Shown here: piece by piece, positions 37,757 through 48,512 of the stretch
How the letters are laid out: the number at the start of each line of letters is the position of its first letter
Position numbering within the stretch: the stretch's first letter is position 1
DNA from: Thalassotalea agarivorans
Lineage (GTDB): Bacteria > Pseudomonadota > Gammaproteobacteria > Enterobacterales > Alteromonadaceae
Length of the DNA stretch: 64,000 nucleotides
Assembly: GCF_030295955.1 (NCBI RefSeq)
Contig: NZ_AP027363.1
Coordinates: 558,001 to 622,000, forward strand
Direction: 5' to 3'
Position numbers and translations under genes: made by a program
The notes under the pieces: generated by a model
What the model saw: only the letters and a program-made list of their open reading frames with translations
Databases searched by the model: none
What the model was told of the DNA's origin: nothing

Positions 37757-38809
37757 TTGAAAGCCTTAGATATTATAAAATATGTATTTAAATCAGCAAG
37801 CTATGGCGTTTTTATTGCGGTGTTGCTGTTGTTGTTCTTTCCTAAGTTGGCCGGTAATGTCGACGTATTCAGCGCTTTAACGAAAGCCGATGGAAATGGT
37901 CAACCTTTATCCTATGCCAAAGGGGTAAGTGTTGCGAGCCCGGCGGTCGTTAATATCTACTCCAAAGACTTTCAATCGTCGTCAGCATTTACCACCAGAG
38001 CACGCAATGTACAGCGCCTAGGTTCTGGCGTGATCATGGATCAAGCAGGGTTTATCTTAACTAACTTTCATGTTGTTCAAGGGGCAGATCAAATTGTTGT
38101 TGTTTTGCAAACTGGACAGCAATTTCCTGCAGAATTGATTGGTTACGATTATTTAACGGATCTCGCTGTATTGAAAGTTGCTGCTACTAACTTACCGGTC
38201 ATACCACAAAATCTCGCATTGCAATCGAGAGTAGGGGATGTTGTGCTTGCAATTGGCAACCCACTCGATTTGGGTCAAACCGTGACCCAAGGTGTTATAA
38301 GTGCGACAGGTCGTAATGGGTTAAGTAGTAATTATTCAGAGTTTTTGCAAATGGATGCGGCGATCAATGAAGGTAATTCGGGCGGTGCATTAATTAATAC
38401 CAATGGCGAACTTGTTGGTATTAACTCGTCTAAATTTAAGCAAAATAACCGTTTAAATCCGGTACAAGGTATCTTTTTTGCCATTCCTTATGAACTTGCA
38501 TATAAAGTGATGACACAAATCATCGAAAAAGGGCGCGTCGTGCGCGGCTGGTTGGGCGTAGCTTCGGATTTTTATGAACCTAACTACAAAGGGTTTATCG
38601 TGCAAGATGTTACGCCAAATAGCCCAGCGTCAAAAGCGGGTATTAGAGTGAATGATTTGATTTTTTCTATCGACGGTAAACCGATAGATAGCATTCCACA
38701 AGCGCTCGACATTGTCGCGGAAACAGCGCCTGGTACACGCATAGATATTGGTTTGTATCGAGGCGATAGGAAAATTTCAGTACCAGTAATTATTCAAGAA
38801 CGATTCTAA
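37757..38809 (+). CDS. degS: Membrane-anchored site-1 protease DegS
   Basis: DegS senses unassembled porin C-termini and makes the first cut in anti-sigma factor RseA, starting the sigma-E response. The 350-residue product starts at a TTG with no clear ribosome site. It has one N-terminal membrane helix (VFIAVLLLLFFPKLAG), a protease domain with His105 (TNFHVVQ), Asp135 (LTDLAVLK) and Ser208 (NEGNSGGAL), and a single PDZ. The IS4 element 60 bases upstream separates it from degQ and could alter its transcription. Reading is otherwise intact. Confidence 0.94.
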   Translation: MKALDIIKYVFKSASYGVFIAVLLLLFFPKLAGNVDVFSALTKADGNGQPLSYAKGVSVASPAVVNIYSKDFQSSSAFTTRARNVQRLGSGVIMDQAGFILTNFHVVQGADQIVVVLQTGQQFPAELIGYDYLTDLAVLKVAATNLPVIPQNLALQSRVGDVVLAIGNPLDLGQTVTQGVISATGRNGLSSNYSEFLQMDAAINEGNSGGALINTNGELVGINSSKFKQNNRLNPVQGIFFAIPYELAYKVMTQIIEKGRVVRGWLGVASDFYEPNYKGFIVQDVTPNSPASKAGIRVNDLIFSIDGKPIDSIPQALDIVAETAPGTRIDIGLYRGDRKISVPVIIQERF

Positions 38810-38812
38810 ACG

Positions 38813-38841
38813 AAAAAGCGAGCCAACGGCTCGCTTTTTTA
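38813..38841. terminator. Bidirectional terminator between degS and yacG
   Basis: AAAAAGCGAGCC, loop AAC, GGCTCGCTTTTTT: perfect stem with A and T runs on its two sides, between convergent stop codons. Confidence 0.93.
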
Positions 38842-39075
38842 TTCCGGCTCAACAAAGAACTTATTGTGCTGTAAAAATTCTGATTCCAGTTGATCAAGCA
38901 TTTCTTCGGTTAATTCAACTTTGTCGTTTACTGGCTGAGAAATTTTATGATTCTCTTCCGCCCAATCACCTAAATCAATCAGCTTACATCGTTCGCTACA
39001 AAAAGGTCTAAAACTGTTTTCAGGTAACCATTTCACTTGCTTTTCGCAGGTTGGGCAATTTACTTTTAACGTCAT
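38839..39075 (-). CDS. yacG: Zinc-binding DNA gyrase inhibitor YacG
   Basis: YacG is a small zinc-finger protein that binds GyrB and inhibits gyrase in E. coli. The 78-residue product has both Cys pairs of the treble-clef finger, [10 protein letters not shown] and [17 protein letters not shown], followed by an acidic tail. In most relatives it sits beside coaE and a pilin peptidase gene. Here those are absent and it stands alone, converging on degS. Confidence 0.93.
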   Translation of the reverse strand: MTLKVNCPTCEKQVKWLPENSFRPFCSERCKLIDLGDWAEENHKISQPVNDKVELTEEMLDQLESEFLQHNKFFVEPE

Positions 39076-39319
39076 TTAATTCGTCAATGTGTGCTTATTT
39101 GATGAAGCAAATTATAAAGCTTTCGAAAAATTGCGCAATTTTAACAGACGCGAAAGGTCGATATTCATAAGTAATGCCTACTGTATAGTTAACTGTACAA
39201 TAGAGTAATTACTCTGTAATAAAATTAAGAATAAATACTCTAATCTTGCTTTAAATGGTGATTTTACCCCGTTATAATGCGCGCGATTTTACTAAATATG
39301 TAATTTAATTTCATAAATA

Positions 39320-39958
39320 ATGACTACCGCGACAAACGACACCTTTAACAGTTCACCTTCACCGAAGCAAAATCACTCGCCACTAGAGGACTTTTTTGCA
39401 TATTTTTGTGGTGGATTATTAGTAGCCTTAGGTATTTTACTTTTCAATAAGGTTGGCATTATTACTGGTGGCGTAGCAGGCCTTGCTTTGATCACCACTA
39501 AAGTAATACCGGTTAGCTTCGGTTTAGCGTTTTTCTTTATTAATTTACCTTTCTTTATTCTAGCGTGGATGCGCATGGGTAAACGATTTACGCTCAATAG
39601 TTTATTTTCTGTTACCTTAGTATCTGTCTTTTCTGACTATCTATATTTGTTTGTGGAAGTATCAGATATTACGCCTTTGTTTGCTGCCATTATGGGTGGT
39701 TTCTTGATTGGTATGGGCATGCTTGCCTTCTTTCGCCATCGCTCAAGCATAGGTGGCTTGGGGATATTAGCTATTTATGTTCAAGACGTTTTTAAGTTGC
39801 CTGCAGGTAGATTCTTAATGATTGTCGATGCCGCTATTTTGGTACTTGCTTTTACGGTTATGACACCTCACCTAGTACTACTATCAATACTTGGCGCTGC
39901 ATTTCTTAATGTAATGATAATGCTTAACCATAAACCGGGTCGTTATCAGATCACATAA
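39320..39958 (+). CDS. YitT/YczE-type multi-pass membrane protein
   Basis: The 212-residue product has about six membrane helices and the family features GIITGGVAGLALI, FFFINLPFFILAW and GFLIGMGMLAFFRHRSSIGG. It lacks the soluble DUF2179 tail seen in many YitT proteins. Substrate and role are unknown for the family. It is monocistronic: upstream is a 244-base AT-rich gap after yacG on the other strand, and downstream a repeat-rich intergenic stretch. Confidence 0.8.
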   Translation: MTTATNDTFNSSPSPKQNHSPLEDFFAYFCGGLLVALGILLFNKVGIITGGVAGLALITTKVIPVSFGLAFFFINLPFFILAWMRMGKRFTLNSLFSVTLVSVFSDYLYLFVEVSDITPLFAAIMGGFLIGMGMLAFFRHRSSIGGLGILAIYVQDVFKLPAGRFLMIVDAAILVLAFTVMTPHLVLLSILGAAFLNVMIMLNHKPGRYQIT

Positions 39959-40056
39959 AAAAGTATTAGTGCTGCGAGCGACGAGCTTTGGGCAGCGTGA
40001 TGAAGAAATCCACGTCCTTTGTTCCCTGTACTTTAAGTAAAGCGACTCTTTGACGG

Positions 40057-40091
40057 AGGAGATCCCGTGTAACGACATCACGGGATGACGG
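40057..40091 (-). repeat. REP-like palindromic repeat, copy A
   Basis: Read on the minus strand it is GTCATCCCGTGATGTCGTTA-CACGGGATCTC, with ATCCCGTG/CACGGGAT able to pair. Another copy lies at 47706-47741 in the other orientation. Flanking words such as GCACGTAGC and GGAACAAAGGACGTGG also recur. No gene is supported from 39,959 to 40,193. Confidence 0.7.
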
Positions 40092-40161
40092 TGGAAGAAA
40101 TTTGTAATTAGCTACGTGCTTCGAGCTACGTGCTGTGAGTATAACCCTCATTTCTAGATAA

Positions 40162-40190
40162 AAAAAAACGGGCTTTCGCCCGTTTTTTGT
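40162..40190 (-). terminator. Rho-independent terminator of valS
   Basis: ACGGGC, loop GAAA, GCCCGT with a long A/T run on both sides, 4 bases past the valS stop on the minus strand. Confidence 0.9.
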
Positions 40191-40193
40191 TAA

Positions 40194-43049
40194 CTACATC
40201 TCTGCTATCTGAGCCTTTTGCTCTTCGAGTTTAGCGAGCGCTGTTTGCGCTTCGTTCAGCTTGTCTTTTTCCTTATTGATAACAGCTTCCGGTGCTTTGC
40301 TAACAAAGTTTTCGTTGTTTAGCTTACCTTCGACGCGTTGTACATCTTTGGCTAGCTTTTCGATTGCTTTGTTAAGGCGCGCGAGTTCGGCTTCTTTATC
40401 AATTAAACCTGCCATTGGGATAAGCAATGACATATCACCAATAACGGCAGTGGCCGATGCTGGGCCTTGCTCACCTTCTGCTAACACATCGACACTGTCG
40501 AGTTTGGCAAGAGACATTAAGAATGGTTTGTTTTGCTCAAGCTTACGAGCATCGTCAGCACTGACATTTTTCAGTAATACTGGCAATGGCTTACTTGGTG
40601 CTATATCCATTTCGCCGCGAATATTTCGAATTGCGACGATGAATTGCTTAACCCACTCTAAGTCTTCGATTGCCTGCGCATCTAGTTTATCCTGCTCAAA
40701 TTGCGGGAAAGTTTGTAGCATAATGCTGTCGCCCTTCGCTGCAAACGAGGTTAGCGGGTAAACCTGTTGCCAAATTGTTTCAGTAATATAAGGCGTAATC
40801 GGATGCATTAATCGCAACAAGCCCTCAAGCACATTCACTAATGTATGGCGTGTACCACGTTGCTCTGCTTCATTGCCTTTGAACAACACCGGCTTAGTTA
40901 ATTCTAAATACCAGTCACAGAACTGATTCCAAGTGAATTCGTAAAGTGCTTGTGAAGCTAAATCGAATCTAAACGAAGCAAAGGCTTCGTGCACCGTTTT
41001 TACCGTTTGTTGGAACTGACCGATAATCCAACGATCAGCAAGAGAAAGCGTCATCTCGCCGCCATCTTTACCGCAATCTTGTCCCTCAGTATTCATCAGT
41101 ACATAACGTGATGCGTTCCAAAGTTTGTTACAGAAATTGCGGTAACCGTCTAAACGTTTCATATCCCAGTTGATATCACGACCGGTAGAGGCAAGTGCCG
41201 TTAAGGTGAAGCGCAATGCGTCTGTTCCGTGGGCTTCAATTCCGTCTGGAAACTGTTTACGAGTCGCTTTTTCGATTTTCTTAGCTAGCTGTGGCTGCAT
41301 CATGTTGCCGGTACGCTTTTCTAGTAAATCGTCTAACGAAATACCATCGATCATATCAAGCGGATCAATAACATTACCTTTTGACTTCGACATTTTTTGG
41401 CCGTCATCATCACGGATAAGACCAGTCACATAGACTTTCTTGAAAGGTACTTGCGCTGTGCCATCTTCGTCCTTTATAAAATGCATCGTCATCATGATCA
41501 TGCGGGCAACCCAGAAGAATATGATGTCAAAACCGGTTACTAGTACATCAGTAGGGTGGAACATCTTTAATTCTGGTGTTTCTTCTGGCCAACCTAGGGT
41601 AGAAAAGGTCCATAAAGCGGAAGAAAACCAAGTATCAAGTACGTCATCGTCTTGAGACAGGTTAACTGAAGCATCTAAACCGTGTTTTTCACGCACTTCT
41701 TCTTCGCTGCGACCAACATAAACCTTGCCTGAATCATCATACCAAGCTGGAATACGGTGACCCCACCAAAGTTGACGTGAAATACACCAGTCTTGGATAT
41801 CACGCATCCAAGCAAAATACATGTTTTCGTATTGCTTAGGAACAAACTCGATATCACCATTTTCAACGGCTTTAATTGCAGGCTCTGCAAGCGGTGCTAC
41901 ACGCACATACCATTGGTCAGTTAGAAGCGGTTCAATAATAACACCACTACGATCGCCATATGGTGCAACTAGGTCGTGGTCTTTAATGCTTTCTAACAAG
42001 CCAAGCTCGTCGAACTTAGCAACAATGGCCTTACGGGCGTCGAAACGATCTAATCCTGCAAACTCGGCAGGTAATGCAACGTCAAAGTCATCAGAAGGTT
42101 CACCATTGGTGTTGTACACTTCTGCTTCGCTTAGTACGGCGGCATCTTTATCGAAAATGTTGATCATGGCTAAGCCACAACGCTTACCCACTTCGTTATC
42201 ATTGAAATCGTGTGCTGGTGTAATTTTTACACAACCAGTGCCCTTTTCCATGTCAGCATGTTCGTCGCCAACAATAGGAATTAGACGATTAACAAGTGGC
42301 AGTAACACGTGTTGGCCAATAAGGTCTTTGTAACGCGGATCTTCCGGGTTTACCGCAACGCCGGTATCACCCAACATGGTTTCAGGGCGAGTTGTTGCAA
42401 CCACAAGGTAATCTTTACCCTCGGCAGTTTTTGCACCGTTAGCTAGTGGATAGCGTAAGTGCCACATGTTGCCTTTTTTGTCTTTGTTTTCAACTTCAAG
42501 ATCGGAAATTGCTGTGTGCAGTTTTGGATCCCAGTTCACTAGACGTTTACCGCGGTAAATAAGGTCGTCTTGATATAAACGAACGAAGACTTCTTGAACA
42601 GCTTCCGACAAACCGTCATCCATAGTGAAGCGTTCACGTTGCCAATCAATAGAGTTACCTAGACGGCGCATTTGTTGGCTAATTGTGCCACCCGATTGCG
42701 CCTTCCATTCCCAAATTTTGTCGATAAACGCGTCGCGACCGTAGTCGTGTCTAGTTTTGTTTTCCTCGGCACCAATTTTGCGCTCTACCACCATTTGTGT
42801 GGCAATACCAGCGTGGTCAGTACCTGACTGCCATAGCGTATTTTTGCCTTGCATACGTTGATAACGAATCAAGGTATCCATAATGGTTTGCTGGAAGGCA
42901 TGGCCCATATGCAGGCTGCCAGTCACGTTTGGTGGTGGAATAGCGATACAATAACCGTCGCCTTCACCTGTAGGGCTAAAGTAGCCTTTCTCTTCCCAGC
43001 TTTGGTAGAGCTGTTGTTCTATATCAGAAGGATTAAATGTTTTTTCCAT
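40194..43049 (-). CDS. valS: Valyl-tRNA synthetase
   Basis: ValRS charges tRNA-Val and edits mischarged threonine. The 951-residue class I enzyme has the HIGH-type motif [15 protein letters not shown], the KMSKS motif [14 protein letters not shown], the CP1 editing domain ([15 protein letters not shown]) and a C-terminal coiled-coil arm (about 880-951). The length and the valS-holC-pepA order are standard. Confidence 0.98.
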   Translation of the reverse strand: MEKTFNPSDIEQQLYQSWEEKGYFSPTGEGDGYCIAIPPPNVTGSLHMGHAFQQTIMDTLIRYQRMQGKNTLWQSGTDHAGIATQMVVERKIGAEENKTRHDYGRDAFIDKIWEWKAQSGGTISQQMRRLGNSIDWQRERFTMDDGLSEAVQEVFVRLYQDDLIYRGKRLVNWDPKLHTAISDLEVENKDKKGNMWHLRYPLANGAKTAEGKDYLVVATTRPETMLGDTGVAVNPEDPRYKDLIGQHVLLPLVNRLIPIVGDEHADMEKGTGCVKITPAHDFNDNEVGKRCGLAMINIFDKDAAVLSEAEVYNTNGEPSDDFDVALPAEFAGLDRFDARKAIVAKFDELGLLESIKDHDLVAPYGDRSGVIIEPLLTDQWYVRVAPLAEPAIKAVENGDIEFVPKQYENMYFAWMRDIQDWCISRQLWWGHRIPAWYDDSGKVYVGRSEEEVREKHGLDASVNLSQDDDVLDTWFSSALWTFSTLGWPEETPELKMFHPTDVLVTGFDIIFFWVARMIMMTMHFIKDEDGTAQVPFKKVYVTGLIRDDDGQKMSKSKGNVIDPLDMIDGISLDDLLEKRTGNMMQPQLAKKIEKATRKQFPDGIEAHGTDALRFTLTALASTGRDINWDMKRLDGYRNFCNKLWNASRYVLMNTEGQDCGKDGGEMTLSLADRWIIGQFQQTVKTVHEAFASFRFDLASQALYEFTWNQFCDWYLELTKPVLFKGNEAEQRGTRHTLVNVLEGLLRLMHPITPYITETIWQQVYPLTSFAAKGDSIMLQTFPQFEQDKLDAQAIEDLEWVKQFIVAIRNIRGEMDIAPSKPLPVLLKNVSADDARKLEQNKPFLMSLAKLDSVDVLAEGEQGPASATAVIGDMSLLIPMAGLIDKEAELARLNKAIEKLAKDVQRVEGKLNNENFVSKAPEAVINKEKDKLNEAQTALAKLEEQKAQIAEM

Positions 43050-43099
43050 CAGATTGTCCGAAAATATTAATGCATTACTACAATATTGACTTTAATGCG

Positions 43100-43543
43100 C
43101 TACAAGGCTTGTGCTGTCGTTACGTTTACGCCATGTTGACGTAAAAATTTGAAGCGTTCTCTTGCGTCTTGTTTGGCCTGCGTTGGCGCAGGCACGAAGT
43201 CAATTATCTGCTCAAAATGTGCAGCAAAGTTTGGAACCGTGCTAGACAAATTGATTAAAACTTGGCGCGAATTACTGGGCGCTTGCCAGCTAATTTCAAC
43301 CCATGCGCCGGTATCTGGGCCTTCACCAGGTAAATTGTGTGGCACAAAACTATCAGCGTCGAACGACCATAGCAGTTCATCTACTTGTTCGGCCGTTGCG
43401 CGATCGTCTGTGTAAACAAATGCTCGTTTATTGGCGCGATAACACGCGAGTGCTTGCAAGCAAGCTTGCTGCAAAGTGTCCTCTGCTTGCGTGTTATCGG
43501 GCAACAAATAAAACGTTGCATTTATTTGCGATGCATCCACCAA
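43100..43543 (-). CDS. holC: DNA polymerase III subunit chi
   Basis: HolC links the clamp loader to single-stranded-DNA-binding protein at the replication fork. The 147-residue product has ATFYLLPDNT, ACYRANKRAFVYTDD, LLWSFDADSFVPHNLPGEGP and FEQIIDFVPA, all characteristic of chi. It is immediately downstream of pepA (stop and start adjacent) and 50 bases before valS, the conserved order. Confidence 0.95.
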   Translation of the reverse strand: MVDASQINATFYLLPDNTQAEDTLQQACLQALACYRANKRAFVYTDDRATAEQVDELLWSFDADSFVPHNLPGEGPDTGAWVEISWQAPSNSRQVLINLSSTVPNFAAHFEQIIDFVPAPTQAKQDARERFKFLRQHGVNVTTAQAL

Positions 43544-45052
43544 TTATTCGCCTTGTTCTTGTCCACTGCGATTCAATAAAAATTGCGTCAACATGTTCAC
43601 AGGGCGACCAGTAGAGCCTTTGTTTTTGCCACCACTGTTCCAAGCTGTACCCGCTACGTCTAGGTGAGCCCAGTGGTACTTCTTGGTGAATTTAGACAAG
43701 AATGCTGCGGCTGTAATTGTTCCTGCAGGACGGCCACCTAAGTTAGTAAAATCCGCAAACGGACTTTCTAATTGCTCGTGATATTCATCCCACAGTGGCA
43801 GGCGCCACGCTCGGTCACCACTTTGATCTGACGCATTTAACAATTCATGCGCTAGCGGGTTATGTGTACTTAATAGGCCTGTGGCATGCTTACCTAAGGC
43901 AATCACACAAGCGCCGGTAAGTGTTGCAACGTCGATGACACACTCTGGTTCATAACGCTCGACATAAGTGAGCGCGTCACATAGCACTAAACGACCTTCA
44001 GCATCGGTGTTTAGTACTTCCACTGTTTGGCCTGACATTGTCGTTAAAATGTCGCCTGGGCGATATGCGTTGCCACCTGGCATATTTTCGCAACCAGCAA
44101 GTATACCGATAACGTTAATTGGCAGGTTTAATTCTGCAAGCGCATGCATTGCACCAAGTACACCTGCAGCGCCACCCATGTCAAACTTCATCTCGTCCAT
44201 GCCTTCGCCTGGCTTCAATGAAATACCACCCGTATCAAAGGTCAGGCCTTTACCAACGAGCACGATAGGTGCGGAATCGTCATCGATACCTTTGTATTTG
44301 ATAATACTCATAATCGATTCATTTTCACTGCCGCGGCCAACAGCTAAGTATGATCCCATACCTAGTGCTTCCATTTCTTTTTCACCGATAATTTCAGTGG
44401 TTACGTTGGCATACTCGTCTGCCAGAATATTCGCTTGTTCTGCCAAGTAAGCAGGGTTACAAATATTTGGTGGCAAATTAGCGACATTCTTACAGGTCGT
44501 TGTGCCTTCTGAAATAGCTAGTCCATGGTTGATCGCACGTTCGCCTATAGCTAATTCGCGACGAGTTGGCACGTTGAATACGATTTTACGAAGAGGACGA
44601 CGAGGCTCAGCTTTGCGCGTTTTTAAAGAATCGAAGCTGTATAGGCAATCTTGTGTTGCTTCTACAGCTTGGCGCACTTTCCAATATGTGTCGCGTCCTT
44701 TAACATGAAGTTCAGATAAAAAGCAGACAGCTTCCATAGAACCCGTTTCGTTCAACGTATTAATCGTTTTACTAATGATTTGTTTGTATTGACGCTCATC
44801 TAGTTCACGTTCTTTACCACAACCAACAAGTAAGACACGCTCACTCAAAATATTAGGAACTTGATGTAGTAAAAGCATTTGCCCAGGCTTACCTTCTAGG
44901 TCGCCACGGCGAAGCAAGTTACTGATATAGCCTTCACTAATTTCATCTAGTTGTTCGGCGATACCAGAAAGTCGACGTGGTTCAAATACACCTACGACGA
45001 TACATGCACTGCGTTGCTTTTCAGGGCTTCCGCTTTTTACACTGAACTCCAT
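43544..45052 (-). CDS. pepA: Leucyl aminopeptidase PepA (M17)
   Basis: PepA is a cytoplasmic dizinc aminopeptidase; in E. coli it also binds DNA for Xer recombination and car regulation. The 502-residue product has the M17 signature [10 protein letters not shown], metal ligands in [17 protein letters not shown] and the region [12 protein letters not shown]. Its start is supported by AAGGAG before the ATG at 45052. It diverges from lptF across 409 bases. Confidence 0.97.
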   Translation of the reverse strand: MEFSVKSGSPEKQRSACIVVGVFEPRRLSGIAEQLDEISEGYISNLLRRGDLEGKPGQMLLLHQVPNILSERVLLVGCGKERELDERQYKQIISKTINTLNETGSMEAVCFLSELHVKGRDTYWKVRQAVEATQDCLYSFDSLKTRKAEPRRPLRKIVFNVPTRRELAIGERAINHGLAISEGTTTCKNVANLPPNICNPAYLAEQANILADEYANVTTEIIGEKEMEALGMGSYLAVGRGSENESIMSIIKYKGIDDDSAPIVLVGKGLTFDTGGISLKPGEGMDEMKFDMGGAAGVLGAMHALAELNLPINVIGILAGCENMPGGNAYRPGDILTTMSGQTVEVLNTDAEGRLVLCDALTYVERYEPECVIDVATLTGACVIALGKHATGLLSTHNPLAHELLNASDQSGDRAWRLPLWDEYHEQLESPFADFTNLGGRPAGTITAAAFLSKFTKKYHWAHLDVAGTAWNSGGKNKGSTGRPVNMLTQFLLNRSGQEQGE

Positions 45053-45461
45053 ACGTTCTCCTTAGTACTTATAATCATGAATCGGCTGATATAAGCGAGT
45101 AAATTTATTATTTTGTGGCTTTCAATTATGTTGCTTATTGCAAGCCATCACTTTGTTCAAAAGTGCTATATTATAGCTTCTGTACGCTAAATGATCTAAT
45201 TTAGCTATACATTAATTTGTTATAAAAACACCAAGTTTACTCAAAATATAACTAATTAGCACAATAAATCTAAGTTATTCAGCAGATTTTTTAATCAGAA
45301 AAGCGTTTTTTTTAATTATTTTTCAATTTCTTTACCTGGCTTTTCGCTTGGTGATTGAAAAGCCCGCCTTTCTAAGCCAAAATAATATGTAGCAATCGGC
45401 AATGCCGCCTACTGTTATTGATAAAACAAAGCAGTTATTAAAAAAAGGCTGATCAAACCCA
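45053..45461. promoter_or_regulatory. Divergent intergenic region pepA / lptF with a candidate pepA -10 box
   Basis: 409 AT-rich bases without a supported gene. On the minus strand a perfect TATAAT (45170-45175) lies about 120 bases before pepA, with a poor -35. The part nearest lptF contains poly-T tracts and a CGGCAATGCCG palindrome. Promoters for both operons should be here, but only the -10 box is visible. Confidence 0.4.
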
Positions 45462-46586
45462 GTGATCATATTTAGATATTTACTAAAGGACGTTGCAAAA
45501 ACGCAGTTTGCTGTGTTTTTTGTACTGATGACGATCTTTATCAGCCAAAAATTCGTCTCGATATTGGGCGACGCTTCTGAAGGTGGTATACCTGGCCATA
45601 TGGTGATGATCTTCATCGGTCTAAAAACACCTGATCTTGCCGGCATGATGCTTCCTCTCAGTTTATTTTTGGGTATTTTGCTTGCCTACGGCCGTATTTA
45701 TGCCGAAAGTGAAATGACCGTACTACATGCCTGTGGTGTTAGTGAATGGTATGTTGTGCGTATCACCCTAATTCTCGCTTTTATTACCGCAATGTTAACC
45801 GGCTTATTCACCTTGTACTTGGGCCCAATGGCATCCGAATACGAATATCAGGTTAAGGAAAAGTTGGCCGCAGATTCTGGCTTAAGCACATTAGTCGCAG
45901 GGCGATTCCAGCGAACTGGAAATGAAGACGCTGTTGTCTTTATTCACGACAAGGACCGCAATAGTAATGAATTACAAAAAGTATTCGTTGCACAGCTGCC
46001 AAAAAAAGAAGATGACAATACCAGTATTATTCAATCGAGTTTAGTGTATGCAACCGCGGGTAAAGTGATCGAATCAGAAGGTGGTTCGCAAGAGCTTATT
46101 TTGGGTAAAGGTAAGCGTTATCAACAAGATGAGAACAATAGTGAATTCTCTGTGGTGTCGTTTGATGAATACCATATTCAAATACAAGACCAAAAAGTAG
46201 AACAACGACGCCGTAAAGTCAGCGCCGTATCAACTATCGATCTGTTTACAGAGGAAGGGCCTGAATATAAAGCGGCAATCCATTGGCGACTAGCCTTTCC
46301 TATAGCCTGTTTAATTCTAACTTTTGTCGCTGTGCCACTTAGCGTGGTGAATCCAAGGCAAGGTAAATTTGCCAAGCTTGTGCCAGCATTGCTGCTGTTT
46401 TTAACGTATTTCCTCATTTTAACATCGCTTCGTTCTGGCCTGGAAAGTGGCGTAATTCCAAACACCATTGGCATGTGGCCGGTCCATGCAGTTGCTGGGT
46501 TGCTCGGTATCTCCTTGCTAATGCGTGAACGCACCAGCGGCCGCCGTTTAAAAGCAAAAGTTAAGCGTAAGCGGGGGGCTCAATAG
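45462..46586 (+). CDS. lptF: LPS-transport permease LptF
   Basis: LptF forms with LptG the membrane dimer that lifts LPS out of the inner membrane, driven by LptB. The 374-residue product starts at a GTG (MIIFRYLLKDVAKTQ) that matches the family N-terminus. It has three N-terminal helices, a periplasmic jellyroll (about 120-265), then three more helices with FVAVPLSVVNPRQGKFA. Its stop overlaps the lptG start by one base. It is divergent from pepA, as usual. Confidence 0.96.
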   Translation: MIIFRYLLKDVAKTQFAVFFVLMTIFISQKFVSILGDASEGGIPGHMVMIFIGLKTPDLAGMMLPLSLFLGILLAYGRIYAESEMTVLHACGVSEWYVVRITLILAFITAMLTGLFTLYLGPMASEYEYQVKEKLAADSGLSTLVAGRFQRTGNEDAVVFIHDKDRNSNELQKVFVAQLPKKEDDNTSIIQSSLVYATAGKVIESEGGSQELILGKGKRYQQDENNSEFSVVSFDEYHIQIQDQKVEQRRRKVSAVSTIDLFTEEGPEYKAAIHWRLAFPIACLILTFVAVPLSVVNPRQGKFAKLVPALLLFLTYFLILTSLRSGLESGVIPNTIGMWPVHAVAGLLGISLLMRERTSGRRLKAKVKRKRGAQ

Positions 46587-47653
46587 TGCGTATTTTAGAT
46601 ATGTATATTGGCCGCGTGTTAGCGTCGACAACGTTTATTACATTGTGCGTTTTTGTCAGTGTGTCAGGCATTATTAAATTTGTTGAGCAAATGCGAGCGG
46701 TAGGGCGAGGCAACTACGATCTTGCCCATGCAGCGCTTTATGTGTTTTATGCTATTCCACGTGATATTGAAATATTTTTTCCAATGGCGGCACTTATTGG
46801 TGGCTTAATTGGCATTGGCATGTTGGCCAGCAATAGCGAACTGGTTGTTATGCAAGCAGCGGGACTATCGCGATTAGCCATCATTAAATCTGTGATGAAA
46901 ACCGCCATCATTCTTATCTTATGCTCGATGGCAATCGGCGAATGGTTAGCACCTAAGGGTGAAGCTGCAGCTCGAGAAATTCGCGCGCAAGCGATATCTG
47001 GCGGCAGTTTGATTTCCTCTTCATCGGGTATTTGGGCGAAAGACGGAGATTATTTTGTTCATATTGGCGAAGTGCTTGATAAAGGCGCATTAAAAGATGT
47101 TCAAATTTATAAGTTCGACCAAAACCTGCAACTGACCAGTTGGCTGCATGCTGAAGATGCCAATTACATTGGTAAAAGCTGGCAACTAACAGAAGTCACC
47201 GACACCTATTTATCGGACACACAAGTAGAAACAAAGCAGTATCAAGACTATGTGTGGACATCCACGTTAACGCCTGACAAATTGGGTGTGGTAACCGTAA
47301 AACCAGAAGCCTTGTCGGTACAAGGTCTGTTCGATTACTTAGATTATCTTGAAGCCAATGGCCAAGATACCAGTCGATACATGTTGGCGTTCTGGCGCAA
47401 GGTTATTCAACCATTAACGGTTGCTGTCATGTTACTTGTTGCCTTGTCGTTCATCTTTGGTCCTTTGCGCTCGGTGTCAATGGGCGCAAGAATTATGATG
47501 GGCGTGTTCACCGGTATATTGTTTTATATCGCCAACCAAGTGATGGGTTCAATGGCGCTTGTTTACAACTTACCCCCCTTGCTCGGTGCGTTGCTCCCTA
47601 GTGCAATCTTTGTCGCTGTCGCGGTTTATTTGATGCGGCGGAAAGTGGGTTAA
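46586..47653 (+). CDS. lptG: LPS-transport permease LptG
   Basis: LptG is the second permease of LptB2FG. The 355-residue product begins at a GTG within the lptF stop (TAGTG) and has the same fold as LptF: N-terminal helices with FFPMAALIGGLIGIGMLASN, a periplasmic jellyroll (SSSSGIWAKDGDYFVHIG) and C-terminal helices with FIFGPLRSVSMGARIMMG. The organism thus carries LptA, B, C, D, F and G in this window; LptE is not seen. Confidence 0.96.
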   Translation: MRILDMYIGRVLASTTFITLCVFVSVSGIIKFVEQMRAVGRGNYDLAHAALYVFYAIPRDIEIFFPMAALIGGLIGIGMLASNSELVVMQAAGLSRLAIIKSVMKTAIILILCSMAIGEWLAPKGEAAAREIRAQAISGGSLISSSSGIWAKDGDYFVHIGEVLDKGALKDVQIYKFDQNLQLTSWLHAEDANYIGKSWQLTEVTDTYLSDTQVETKQYQDYVWTSTLTPDKLGVVTVKPEALSVQGLFDYLDYLEANGQDTSRYMLAFWRKVIQPLTVAVMLLVALSFIFGPLRSVSMGARIMMGVFTGILFYIANQVMGSMALVYNLPPLLGALLPSAIFVAVAVYLMRRKVG

Positions 47654-47705
47654 AAAGGTAATAGGGGCACGCAGCGAAGCTGCAGGGTACGAGGAGCAAG
47701 AAAAA

Positions 47706-47741
47706 CGTCGTCATCCCGTGACGTTGTTACACGGGATCTTC
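47706..47741 (+). repeat. REP-like palindromic repeat, copy B
   Basis: GTCATCCCGTGACGTTGTTA-CACGGGATCTTC, about 88 percent identical over 33 bases to the reverse complement of 40057-40091, with the same 8-bp ATCCCGTG/CACGGGAT arms. It lies in a 174-base gap between convergent lptG and the RDD gene, among GCACGCAGC and AAGGAACGAG words like those at 40 kb. Confidence 0.7.
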
Positions 47742-47827
47742 AAGAAAAAGGTATAAGGAACGAGTAAAACCTTGTTCTACCCGCAGCACGCAGCTCAAAG
47801 CACGAGGCAAATAATTGGTACCACTAA

Positions 47828-48331
47828 TTATAAGCGCCCTCTATTGGCTTCCAGTGAAAGCACAACAACTTCAGTGTCTGTTAATCTATCTTGCAAACTT
47901 AGCTTGTTTTTACGATCGAAAATCACCAGCAAATTACCGAGTCCTAATAAGGTTGGCAACAAGCGTTTGAATCCTGTTTTTTTGCTGATCAAGCTACCGT
48001 CTTGATTTTGCAGTTTTAAACGCCAAGCTCGCATGCCTAATGTCTGGCCACTGCGTGCCCAAAAGAATACAAAAAACAAGGCGACCCACGCGATGTTCCA
48101 GCCATAAACAAGGGTGTTGTAAACAATTGAGGAACGCTGTAGGTCGATGGCGTGTTCAAAGCCTTGATTCGGAATCACTTGGTAGGCAAACAAGGCGCCA
48201 AAAATACCAAAGCTAATTCCACCAGCAACCATATACACGGCTACAGCAAGTAGAAAGTCATACACCCAAGCACCAAATCTACGCATAAAACCGGCGCGAG
48301 GAAATTCTCCAGAAGTAGGGGAAACAGACAA
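47828..48331 (-). CDS. RDD-family membrane protein
   Basis: The 167-residue product belongs to the RDD family (Arg-Asp-Asp motif region): PRAGFMRRFGAWVYDFLLAV near the start, three or so membrane helices, SGQTLGMRAWRLKLQNQDGS, and near the end FDRKNKLSLQDRLTDTEVV. The function of such proteins is mostly unknown; some affect ion or solute transport. It converges on lptG and is close to tRNA-Leu, a common arrangement in this group. Confidence 0.88.
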   Translation of the reverse strand: MSVSPTSGEFPRAGFMRRFGAWVYDFLLAVAVYMVAGGISFGIFGALFAYQVIPNQGFEHAIDLQRSSIVYNTLVYGWNIAWVALFFVFFWARSGQTLGMRAWRLKLQNQDGSLISKKTGFKRLLPTLLGLGNLLVIFDRKNKLSLQDRLTDTEVVVLSLEANRGRL

Positions 48332-48446
48332 GGTTCATTCTCATTGATAAGCAATGCAGCGATTTTATCATTAGCAGACAGATCTGTTAATAGTTCGATT
48401 GCCGCACAAAAAATCGCCGGTTAATCGAGACGATGCAATAAAACGG

Positions 48447-48474
48447 TTGCTATGCGTAATTGATCTCGTATAAT
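48447..48474 (+). promoter_or_regulatory. Promoter of tRNA-Leu
   Basis: TTGCTA (48447-48452), 16-base spacer, perfect TATAAT (48469-48474), about 38 bases before the tRNA. Confidence 0.75.
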
Positions 48475-48512
48475 GCCATTCTCTTTAGGAGCAATCCTAA
48501 AAGTCATGTGTT

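Noticed and set aside
41821-42333. 170-codon open frame opposite to valS
   Set aside because: It lies wholly antisense to a well-conserved valS, has a Ser/Ala-rich shadow composition and matches no family.
43968-44450. 160-codon open frame opposite to pepA
   Set aside because: It is antisense to the conserved M17 core, with no ribosome site or recognisable motif.
45332-45646. Open frame of 104 codons on the minus strand over the start of lptF
   Set aside because: It overlaps the conserved LptF N-terminus and its own sequence shows no family feature.
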